Shown here in pieces: positions 26,559-33,430 of a DNA stretch of 64,000 nt (the first letter of the stretch is position 1; each line of letters starts with the position of its first letter). A model generated the notes under the pieces. That model saw only the letters and a list, made by a program, of their open reading frames with translations, made no database searches and was not told the DNA's origin. A program made the position numbers and the translations under genes. This DNA comes from Pseudomonas sp. WJP1 (lineage in GTDB: Bacteria > Pseudomonadota > Gammaproteobacteria > Pseudomonadales > Pseudomonadaceae), in the NCBI RefSeq assembly GCF_028471945.1, contig NZ_CP110128.1, positions 2,716,501 through 2,780,500 of the forward strand. The letters run 5' to 3'.

Positions 26559-26650
26559 TGTAGGAGCGAGGCTTGCCCGCGAACCAGTCACCGCGGTCTA
26601 TCAGGAGAACCGCGTCATCGTTCTTCGCGGGCAAGCCTCGCTCCTACGGG
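26559..26650. repeat. REP-type inverted repeat pair within the iac operon
   Basis: Facing REP units (CTGTAGGAGCGAGGCTTGCC and the reverse complement ending CCTCGCTCCTACGG) sit in the 166-base gap between iacE and iacF. It could protect the upstream mRNA from 3' decay or lower expression of the reductase gene. Confidence 0.8.
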
Positions 26651-26703
26651 GGGCGAATCAGTCTGTACCGTTAAACAAAAACAAATGTATTTCAGGTGAT
26701 GCC

Positions 26704-27654
26704 ATGATGAAGGTGAAAATCGAAAGGATCGTCGACGAAGCACAGGATATCCGTTCCTTTCGCCTCGTGCGCAGTGACGGCCAGCCGCTCGACACCTATG
26801 AACCGGGTGCCCACGTCGACCTGACCGGGCCGACCGGGGTTACCCGCCAGTACTCGCTGTGCAGCCCGCCGCAGGATCGCCGCGCCTACCTGGTGGCGGT
26901 GAAGAAAGAGCCACAGTCGCGCGGTGGCTCGCAAGCCTTGCATGAGCAAGTGGAAGAGGGCATGGAGCTGGAAATGGGCGCGCCGCGCAACCTGTTCCGC
27001 CTCGACCCGAGTGCCCGCGAACACGTGCTGTTCGCCGCCGGCATCGGCGTGACGCCGCTGTTGAGCATGGCCTATCGACTGGCGGAAAGCGGCCAGCCGT
27101 ACCGCCTGCATTACTTCGCCCGCTCGGCGCAGTACGCCGCGTTTAGCGAGTTGCTGGCGACGAATTTCGGCGATCACGTGGAGTTCCACTACGGCGTCGA
27201 ACCGGGCGATCTGGATGGTGCATTGAGCGCCTGCCTGGACCGCGCCAACCCCGCGGCCCACGTCTACACCTGCGGCCCGGCGCCGTTCATGAACAAAGTG
27301 GTGGAAGTGGCGGCGCGCAGTCGCGCCGATGAGGCCATTCACCTTGAGCACTTTGCTGCGGATCCGGCGGCCAACAGTGCCCCGGCCGGTGGTTTCGAAG
27401 TGCAGCTGGCCAGTTCCGGCGTGGTGCTGCAAGTGCCGGCCAACACCAGCCTGGTGGATGTGTTGCAGGCCCACGGTTGCGACATCGACACCGAGTGCCG
27501 CGAAGGCATCTGCGGCACCTGCATCGTCGAGGTGCTGGAAGGCGTGCCGGAGCACCGCGACAACTGCCTTTCCAACAAGGAAAAGGCCTCCAACCAGCAG
27601 ATTTGCGCCTGCGTTTCACGGGCACTTTCCGCTCGTCTGGTATTGGACATTTGA
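26704..27654 (+). CDS. iacF: PDR/VanB-type flavin-iron-sulfur reductase IacF
   Basis: A 316-residue reductase of the phthalate dioxygenase reductase type: FMN/NAD domain first (GAHVDLTGPTGVTRQYSLCS, FAAGIGVTPLLSMA, VYTCGPAPFM), then a C-terminal plant-type [2Fe-2S] ferredoxin domain with CREGICGTC and a fourth Cys in HRDNCL. It feeds electrons to the IacCD dioxygenase. The start is ATG 26704 or the next ATG at 26707; the open frame running back to 26497 crosses the REP element and is not likely to be translated. Confidence 0.9.
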   Translation: MMKVKIERIVDEAQDIRSFRLVRSDGQPLDTYEPGAHVDLTGPTGVTRQYSLCSPPQDRRAYLVAVKKEPQSRGGSQALHEQVEEGMELEMGAPRNLFRLDPSAREHVLFAAGIGVTPLLSMAYRLAESGQPYRLHYFARSAQYAAFSELLATNFGDHVEFHYGVEPGDLDGALSACLDRANPAAHVYTCGPAPFMNKVVEVAARSRADEAIHLEHFAADPAANSAPAGGFEVQLASSGVVLQVPANTSLVDVLQAHGCDIDTECREGICGTCIVEVLEGVPEHRDNCLSNKEKASNQQICACVSRALSARLVLDI

Positions 27655-27805
27655 CGTAAAGGACGCTGGAAAGCGTGCGCCGGAGCCTGTTGAATGGGCG
27701 CCCGGCGGCCCCCAGGGAGGAGAAGGCTGGAACACCAGACATTTTTACCGAACCGCTCGGCGAAGCGGTCGAAAAATAACAACAAAAACGTGAGGCTTTG
27801 CGGAC

Positions 27806-28726
27806 ATGATTACAGCATCGACGGTGCGCAACGAGGCGTTCGAAAGTTGGTTGAGCCAGGTGAACCAGGCCTGCGGGCGTTTCGACGCCCGGGCGCTGGA
27901 CACCGACTTCTACGGCCAACTGACGGAATTTCGCAGCGGCGCGATCAACCTCAGTGTGGTCGACATGGCGCACGTGCATCTGTATCGCACCAGCAAGGAC
28001 GTCAGCACCAGCAGCGACGGCCACTATTACGCAGTGTTCCAGCTGCGCGGCAGCTCGCACCTGGAGCAGGGCGAGAACCGCACGCAACTGGGCTGTGGCG
28101 ACATCGCCCTGATCGACGCCAGCCGCCCGAGCGACATGACCTACAACGATGACTCGCGCCAGTTGTCGCTGATCCTGCCGCGTCAGGTGGTGGAGCGGGG
28201 GTCACACTTCACTGCCGTCAACTGCGCCACGCGCATCGGCGCCAACAGCCCCCTGGCGGCGATGGCCAACAAGCTCGTGTTGGAGACGCGTCAGCAGGAA
28301 GGGCTGGACATGCAGGAAAGCGAGGCGGTGCTTGACGCCCTGGCCAGCCTGCTGCTGCCGGGGATCAGCGCCCGTGACGGTGCTGCCGATCCCCATGAGC
28401 GGCAGTTCCGCAAAATCATCGCCTTCATTGATGCGCACCTCAGCGACGAAGAACTGTGCCCTGAATTGATCGCTCGGGAAGTGGGTATTTCCGTGCGCGG
28501 CCTGTACCGGATGTTCTCCAAGCGCGGCCTGGTGGTGGCGCAATACATCAAGCACCGGCGCCTGGACTTCTGCGCGGAAAACCTGCGCCGTGCCGATGTT
28601 GAGCAGAAGCTGTCGGCGCTGTGTTACGCCTGGGGTTTTTCCGATTCCAGCTACTTCTCGTCGGCGTTCAAATCGCGCTTTGGCGTGTCGCCGGGTGCTT
28701 ATCGCAAGCGTTATAGCCAGCACTGA
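27806..28726 (+). CDS. FeaR-like AraC-family transcriptional activator
   Basis: A 306-residue regulator with an N-terminal AraC-binding-type beta domain (AVFQLRGSSHLEQGENRTQL, CGDIALIDASRPSDM) and a C-terminal AraC DNA-binding domain with two helix-turn-helix units (CPELIAREVGISVRGLYRMF; LSALCYAWGFSDSSYFSSAF, then FGVSPGAYRKRY). It resembles E. coli FeaR, the activator of tyramine oxidase and phenylacetaldehyde dehydrogenase genes. Tandem FeaR-type sites occur before both the amine dehydrogenase operon (18847-18884) and the aldehyde dehydrogenase operon (44696-44732), so these are its likely targets rather than the iac genes. Confidence 0.82.
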   Translation: MITASTVRNEAFESWLSQVNQACGRFDARALDTDFYGQLTEFRSGAINLSVVDMAHVHLYRTSKDVSTSSDGHYYAVFQLRGSSHLEQGENRTQLGCGDIALIDASRPSDMTYNDDSRQLSLILPRQVVERGSHFTAVNCATRIGANSPLAAMANKLVLETRQQEGLDMQESEAVLDALASLLLPGISARDGAADPHERQFRKIIAFIDAHLSDEELCPELIAREVGISVRGLYRMFSKRGLVVAQYIKHRRLDFCAENLRRADVEQKLSALCYAWGFSDSSYFSSAFKSRFGVSPGAYRKRYSQH

Positions 28727-28741
28727 TGTTGAATGTGCCGG

Positions 28742-28842
28742 CCTCATCGCGGGCAAGCCCGCTCCCACAGGTATTGATGGCGTTCACAAAATCTGTGAAC
28801 GACAAGAATCACTGTGGGAGCGGGCTTGCCCGCGATGACTGA
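28742..28842. repeat. REP-type inverted repeat pair
   Basis: Facing REP units (CATCGCGGGCAAGCCCGCTC and its inverted partner AGCGGGCTTGCCCGCGATG) in the gap between the convergent AraC-type regulator and response regulator genes; it probably serves as a transcription end for one or both. The sequence type (GCGGGCAAGCCCGC) differs from the CTTGCCGGCGAA type found elsewhere in the window. Confidence 0.8.
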
Positions 28843-28880
28843 CTCAAGATCCCTGAAGAGCTAGACCTCTAGCCTCTATC

Positions 28881-29510
28881 TCAATGCCGCGCCGGCTCAT
28901 CCACCGGCAGATGCAGCACCTCGCGCACCAGCATGGCAATGCTGCTCACGCCCATCTTTTCCTTGATCTTGGTGCGGTGCACGTCAACGGTCTTCACGCT
29001 GATGTTCAGCTCCCGGGCGATCACCTTGCTGGCCTTGCCATCGATCACCAGCATCAACACTTCCCGCTCGCGGCTGGTCAGCAGCGCCAGCTTGCCCTGC
29101 AGGTTCTGGCGCTGCTGCTGGTCGGCCTGGGCGTGCACGGCGGTCTTGAGTGCCGCCTGGATGCGGTCGATCATCTGCTGCGGGTTGTAGGGCTTCTCGA
29201 CGAAGTCCAGCGCGCCGTTCTTCATCGCCGTGACCGACATCGGGATGTCGCCATGGGCCGAGACGAAAATGGTCGGCAAGGTGCTGCCGCGCTGGTTGAG
29301 GATCTCCTGCAACTGGAAACCGCTGGTTTCCGGCATGCGCACATCCAGCACCAGGCAGGCGGGCTGCCTGGGGTCGTACTGGCTGAGGAATTCTTCGGCG
29401 CCGGCAAAGCACTGCGCCTGGACGCTGACCGACTCCAGCAGCCAGGCCAGCGAGGTGCGCAAGTCTTTGTCGTCGTCAACGATGTAAACAATCGGTTTGC
29501 GGGTTTCCAT
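28881..29510 (-). CDS. FixJ/NarL-type response regulator, partner of the iac kinase
   Basis: A 209-residue regulator. The receiver domain has the acidic cluster VDDDKD, phospho-acceptor D56 in LVLDVRMP, the Ser/Thr position in FVSAHGD and K106 in FVEKP. The C-terminal LuxR-type helix-turn-helix reads LTSREREVLMLVIDGKASKV and ARELNISVKTVDVHRTKI. This FixJ-type layout goes with cytosolic PAS kinases such as the one at 19013-20494. It is divergent from iacG. A 12-bp palindrome (CTAGTCGACTAG) in the shared upstream region may be its own site. Confidence 0.87.
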   Translation of the reverse strand: METRKPIVYIVDDDKDLRTSLAWLLESVSVQAQCFAGAEEFLSQYDPRQPACLVLDVRMPETSGFQLQEILNQRGSTLPTIFVSAHGDIPMSVTAMKNGALDFVEKPYNPQQMIDRIQAALKTAVHAQADQQQRQNLQGKLALLTSREREVLMLVIDGKASKVIARELNISVKTVDVHRTKIKEKMGVSSIAMLVREVLHLPVDEPARH

Positions 29511-29636
29511 CAGGGGCTGCCACGAAAATTCTAATTATTGTTTTCGCACGCGAACGCGCGGCACGCATGGGCTGTGTTTTTTCCAGCCTGTAAGCAGGAT
29601 ACCCACTGTCGCCGGCCCTTGCGATAAAGAAACCAC

Positions 29637-29652
29637 CTAGTCGACTAGCGGA
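29637..29652 (+). promoter_or_regulatory. Palindromic candidate operator between response regulator and iacG
   Basis: CTAGTCGACTAG (29637-29648) is a perfect 12-bp palindrome; the overlapping CGACTAGCGGA (29642-29652) resembles CGACTAGGGGA at 20580-20590 in the kinase/iacA region. Both lie in divergent intergenic regions of the iac cluster. A role as the two-component regulator's binding site is a hypothesis. Confidence 0.4.
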
Positions 29653-29769
29653 AAGCCTACCTCTACGTGGGGATCGTCAGAATGGTTGCGCCGAGCCCGC
29701 AGCCTTAGTCTTGTTCCATCACCTACGGGCCGCATTCAAAGCGGTCCTCCTGAAGGAAGGGGCATCGAC

Positions 29770-30282
29770 ATGGCCGACCTGAGCCAGCAGCAAATCGACT
29801 TTCGCAACGCCATGGCGCAGCTGCCTGCTGCGGTGAACATCATCACCACCAACGGCCCGGGCGGGCGCTGCGGCATCACTGCCAGTGCCGTGTGCTCGGT
29901 GACCGACTCGCCGCCCACGGTACTGGTGTGCGTCAACCGCAACAGCGCCACCCACGACGTGTTCCGCAGCAACGGCCGCCTGTGCGTCAACGTGCTGTGT
30001 GGCGAACAGGAAGAACTGGCCCGGCACTTCGCCGGCATGACCCAGGTGCCGATGGCCGAACGTTTTGCCTGGGACCTGTGGGACGACGGCGCCGCCGATG
30101 TACCGGTGCTGCGCGATGCCCTGGTGCAACTGGAGGGGCGCATCAGCGAATGCAAGGAAGTGGGTTCGCACTCGGTGATGTTCGTGGAGCTGGACAAGGT
30201 TGGCGTGCGCGAACCGCGCGATAGCCTGGTGTATTTCAACCGGTTGTTCCATCGCCTGGAACACGCTGGGGCGCATTGCTGA
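29770..30282 (+). CDS. iacG: NAD(P)H:flavin reductase IacG
   Basis: A 170-residue flavin reductase of the DIM6/NTAB/HpaC type: FRNAMAQLPAAVNIITTNGP, GITASAVCSVTDSPPTVLVC, NRNSATHDVFRSNGRLCVNV and a C-terminal LVYFNRLFHRLE. It supplies reduced flavin to IacA. The gene is detached from the main iac run by the AraC gene and the response regulator, but its family and place at the cluster edge fit iacG. ATG 29770 is preceded by GAAGGAAGGGG. Confidence 0.88.
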   Translation: MADLSQQQIDFRNAMAQLPAAVNIITTNGPGGRCGITASAVCSVTDSPPTVLVCVNRNSATHDVFRSNGRLCVNVLCGEQEELARHFAGMTQVPMAERFAWDLWDDGAADVPVLRDALVQLEGRISECKEVGSHSVMFVELDKVGVREPRDSLVYFNRLFHRLEHAGAHC

Positions 30283-30304
30283 TAGACCGCGTTATCGTTC
30301 CTTG

Positions 30305-30415
30305 CTTGTAGGAGCCAGGCTTGCCGGCGAACCAGGCGCCGCGGTGCATCTATTGCACCGCGTAATCGTTCTTCGCGGGCAAGTCGGATCGCCGCCCGCT
30401 CGCTCCTACAAGCGA
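30305..30415. repeat. REP-type inverted repeat pair (mixed types)
   Basis: A left unit with TGTAGGAGCCAGGCTTGCCG faces a right unit with TTCGCGGGCAAG...CGCTCCTACAAG. The two halves are of different subtypes, as if recombined. It follows iacG and may end its transcript. The stretch from here to 30570 holds no gene that I can support. Confidence 0.7.
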
Positions 30416-30570
30416 AGGCGGTCTCAGGTCGAAGCACGTGTTTAATGGCTGTCAGATCAACTTCCTGCAAACTACAGCGCCTTGCGTCATTGTCTACAGG
30501 TACGCCAGAATCCGCCGGCTTGTGCACCTTGGCAGCCATCGGTAACTTGATTCGCGTCACTGATCTCCAG

Positions 30571-30770
30571 TGATCGGGTTTAGTAGCCCGTGGTATTAGA
30601 AGGTGCACGAGTGACGGTCATACAGGTAATTCCATACCTGAATTTGATGGTGGCTGTGCGTAGGGCGTCCCTGGGCGCGCCGGCTTTCTTCTTTTCCCCG
30701 GTCTACTAACCTGCGTACAGCCGCCACCCCTCGTTTAGTAGCGATGGAGTGGCTGCATCACAACGGAAAA
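30571..30770 (+). ncRNA. Structured leader upstream of a DUF6124 (DUF3077) gene remnant
   Basis: Several strong pairings stand out on the + strand: a perfect 6-bp hairpin CAGGTA/TACCTG at 30623-30640; a long stem GGTGGC-TGTGCG (30649-30660) with CGTACA-(GCC)-GCCACC (30714-30728) enclosing about 53 bases; and three related units TTTAGTAG (30580-30587 and 30734-30741) and CTACTAA (30703-30709), the last able to pair with either copy. A GGAAAAG ribosome site and ATG 30778 follow. I remember very similar leaders before DUF6124-type genes across fluorescent pseudomonads; its function is unknown. Confidence 0.5.
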
Positions 30771-30777
30771 GAAAATC

Positions 30778-30959
30778 ATGTTCAAGGTAACGCCTGATCC
30801 GCCTCGGCCAGTGTGATGAGCAATGACCTGGCGGGGTTTCTGCAAGGCTCGCACCGCAACACGCTGCTGGGTATCGCCCAAGTGATCATGTTGGGAGAGT
30901 TGGCGGTGAACCGGGCGCTGGATAACCTGGATTCATCCGAGTCTGCGACACACAGCTGA
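30778..30959 (+). pseudogene. Remnant of a DUF6124/DUF3077 family gene (internal deletion)
   Basis: The first codons read MFKVTPDPP, the standard start of DUF6124/DUF3077 proteins, but a stop follows after 12 codons. In another frame directly after it the typical C-terminus continues: ASVMSNDLAGFLQGSHRNTL, LGIAQVIMLGELAVNRALDN, ending at TGA 30957. A full-length member is about 110-120 residues, so roughly the middle half has been deleted and the frame lost. The leader upstream is still intact-looking. The normal function of the family is unknown. Confidence 0.75.
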
Positions 30960-30960
30960 C

Positions 30961-31058
30961 CCCCTGTGGGAGCGAGCCTGCTCGCGATGAGGCCAGCACA
31001 TCCTGCAACTTAGGTGACTGAGACACCGCCATCGCGAGCAGGCTCACTCCCACAGGGA
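30961..31058. repeat. REP-type inverted repeat pair
   Basis: Facing units (CTGTGGGAGCGAGCCTGCTC and the inverted GCGAGCAGGCTCACTCCCACAG), with a further half-unit GAGTGAGCCTGCTCGCGA at about 31091-31117. It lies at the end of the leftward kinase gene and would suit transcription termination. Confidence 0.8.
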
Positions 31059-31129
31059 TCTCCGTGAACACAGGGTTTGTGTGCGACATAAATCCAAATG
31101 AGAGTGAGCCTGCTCGCGAAGTCGATCTA

Positions 31130-32143
31130 TCAGGCGTGCAAATATTCCCGGGCCAACCGGCAAGCCCGCTCAATCAGCATCGGCGCCATTTCAATCGCCG
31201 TCGGCGTGCCCTGGCGGGTATGAATCCAGCCCAGGTAGGTGGTGCCGCGCAGCATCAGGAACAACGCCAGCGTCTTGCGATCCGCCTCGGTCAACGGCTT
31301 GACCCTGTGGTAACCCTCGAGCAGCGCCGTCTTGATCTGCTCATATCGCGGATCATCCAGGCAGAAATACAGCGCGGTCGCCAGTTCGAACATGTGCCAG
31401 CCAAACCCGGCGTCGTCGAAGTCGATCAAGCGCAGGCGCGGGCCTTCGATCAGCAGGTTTTCCGGGACAAGGTCGGCGTGGATCATACCGAAGTTGCCCA
31501 GATGGCGGCCGTATTGGCGCAGGTCCTTGCGCGCAGCACGCCGGGCCTGTTGCAGCAGGTCGCGTTGTTCGTCGCTTAGCTGTTGCAGCTCCCAGAAACG
31601 CCCCCAGAACGGATTCGCCCCGATCAAGCCTTCCTCGTCCCAGGCATGCCGGATAAACTCGTCCGGCTGCTGCCACTCTGTCGAATGCACATGAATGCGC
31701 GCGGCGATCGCGCCGGCCTCGGCAAACAGGAAATCGATTTCGGTATCGGCCTGCACCCCGGTCTCCGAGGTGCCGGCCGTGGTGCCCGGCAACCAGGCGA
31801 GCATGTCGACATGGCGTTCGCCGATATCGGCATGGCGCACTTCGATCAAGTGGCGCCGGTCCCGGGCGCGAATGATTTGTGGCACTGTAATCCCGGCGCT
31901 TTCCAGGGCTTCCATCCATTGCAATTCGGAACGCAGCGCCGCCTCGCAGTGATAGCCATTGCGATGAATGCGCAGGGCCACCCGCTGGCCGTCCTGACGG
32001 CGGGCAGAGAACACCGCGTTCTCGCGGAATTTCACCAGTTCGATATCGCCGAAGTCGCCGTCCCAGTGTTGCAGGGCGTGGCGCGCCAGGTCGTGCAACC
32101 GGGCGACTTGCTGATCGTGGCTCAGGGTGTGGAATTCAGTCAT
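31130..32143 (-). CDS. APH-family small-molecule kinase (hydroxylysine kinase-like)
   Basis: A 337-residue aminoglycoside phosphotransferase-fold kinase. The catalytic loop is MIHADLVPENLL (H222, D224, N229) and the metal-binding motif LIDFDDAGFG (D241). The substrate is not shown by sequence, but the gene lies 9 bases downstream of an AGXT2-like class III PLP enzyme and next to an APC permease. In animals HYKK phosphorylates 5-hydroxylysine and an AGXT2L2 phospholyase then removes the phosphate; this bacterial pair may do the same for hydroxylysine or another amino alcohol such as ethanolamine. It could also be a homoserine kinase type II-like protein. Confidence 0.75.
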   Translation of the reverse strand: MTEFHTLSHDQQVARLHDLARHALQHWDGDFGDIELVKFRENAVFSARRQDGQRVALRIHRNGYHCEAALRSELQWMEALESAGITVPQIIRARDRRHLIEVRHADIGERHVDMLAWLPGTTAGTSETGVQADTEIDFLFAEAGAIAARIHVHSTEWQQPDEFIRHAWDEEGLIGANPFWGRFWELQQLSDEQRDLLQQARRAARKDLRQYGRHLGNFGMIHADLVPENLLIEGPRLRLIDFDDAGFGWHMFELATALYFCLDDPRYEQIKTALLEGYHRVKPLTEADRKTLALFLMLRGTTYLGWIHTRQGTPTAIEMAPMLIERACRLAREYLHA

Positions 32144-32152
32144 GGCAGATCC

Positions 32153-33430
32153 TCAAATCGCGCTCAGGGCATGGTCCAGGGTGTCGACGAACAGGTCGGC
32201 GTGCTCGCGGCTGAACACCAGCGGCGGGCGCAGCTTGAGAATGTTGTCGCCGGCGCCGATCTTGCTGATCAGCACGCCGTTCTCGCGCATGTCGTTGACC
32301 ACCTTGCGCGCTTCCAGCCCGGCCGGTTCCTTGCTGGCGCGGTCGCGCACCAGTTCCATGGCGAAGAACAGGCCCTTGCCGCGCACGTCGCCAATGATCG
32401 AGTGCTTGTCTGCCAGAACCTGCAAACGCTGCTGCACATAAGCACCGACGCTTTGCGCGTTTTGCAGTAGCTGCTTTTGTTCAATCTCGTCCAGCACCGC
32501 CATGCCGACCGCCGCCGCTACGGGCGAGCCGCCGAAGGTGTTGAAGTACATGGCGTTGCGCCCGAACGATTCCACCAGCGCCTTGTGGGTGATCAACCCG
32601 GCCAACGGGTAGCCGTTACCCATGGGTTTGCCGAGGGTGACGATGTCCGGCACGACGCCGTGGGCCTGATGACCCCAGAGATGATCGCCAGTACGGCCGA
32701 AACCCGATTGCACTTCATCGGCGATGAACAGGCCACCGGCAGCGCGGATCAACTCGGCGGCCTTGGCGACGAAACTGGCCGGCACCCGGGGCAAGCCTTC
32801 GTTGGCGAACAAGGTGTCGATCAGCAGCGCGGCGGGGCGAATGCCCTGGGCCTGCATCGAGGCGATGGCGGCCGCGATGTTGGCCGCGTATCGCTCGGCC
32901 AGTTGCGCCTCGCTGGTGCCTGCCGGTGCCCGGTACAGGCACGGAATCGGCACCGCACGGGCATGGGCGGCAAAGGGTTCCGGTGAGGGCAGGGCAGTGG
33001 TGACCTGGGCCAGCGACGCGGAATTCCCATGGTAGTTGTAATCGCTGACGATGATGCCGGTGCCGCCGCTGGCGTAGCGTGCCAGGCGCAGCGCCAGTTC
33101 GTTGGCCTCGGTGCCGGTACAGGTGAACATCGCTGTGTCCAGAGGCAGGCCGAAGGTCGCGGTCAATCGTTCGGCATAGCGCACCACCTGCTCGTCGAGG
33201 TAGCGGGTGTGGATGTTCAGCGTGGTGGCCTGACGGTGCATGGCCTCGGTCACGTGGGGGTTGCAGTGACCGACGCAGGGCACGTTGTTGTACACGTCCA
33301 GGTAGCGGCGACCGTCGACGTCGAACAGCCAAACGCCTTCGCCGCGCACCAGGTGCAGGGGCTTGTCGTAGAACAGCGGCGAGGCGCTGCCGAGTACACG
33401 GTGACGGCGTTGCAGGAGAGTGTCAGGCAT
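32153..33430 (-). CDS. Class III PLP enzyme, AGXT2L-type phospholyase or aminotransferase
   Basis: A 425-residue class III PLP protein: VDGRRYLDVYNNVPCVGHCN, FTCTGTEANELALRLAR, YNYHGNS, LFIADEVQSGFGRTG, and the PLP lysine in DIVTLGKPMGNGYP. The YNNVPCVGHCNPHV stretch is like the AGXT2L1/AGXT2L2 phospholyases, which act on O-phosphoethanolamine or phosphohydroxylysine by elimination instead of transamination. The kinase next door supports a phospholyase role; plain aminotransferase activity cannot be excluded. It overlaps the permease gene by 8 bases. Confidence 0.82.
   Translation of the reverse strand: MPDTLLQRRHRVLGSASPLFYDKPLHLVRGEGVWLFDVDGRRYLDVYNNVPCVGHCNPHVTEAMHRQATTLNIHTRYLDEQVVRYAERLTATFGLPLDTAMFTCTGTEANELALRLARYASGGTGIIVSDYNYHGNSASLAQVTTALPSPEPFAAHARAVPIPCLYRAPAGTSEAQLAERYAANIAAAIASMQAQGIRPAALLIDTLFANEGLPRVPASFVAKAAELIRAAGGLFIADEVQSGFGRTGDHLWGHQAHGVVPDIVTLGKPMGNGYPLAGLITHKALVESFGRNAMYFNTFGGSPVAAAVGMAVLDEIEQKQLLQNAQSVGAYVQQRLQVLADKHSIIGDVRGKGLFFAMELVRDRASKEPAGLEARKVVNDMRENGVLISKIGAGDNILKLRPPLVFSREHADLFVDTLDHALSAI

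Noticed and set aside
27741..27776. Inverted repeat after iacF (ACCGCT/AGCGGT flanked by TTTTT and AAAAA) as a terminator
   Set aside because: The A-run follows the stem on the sense strand and the T-run precedes it, so there is no U-tract after the stem in either direction; its role is unclear.
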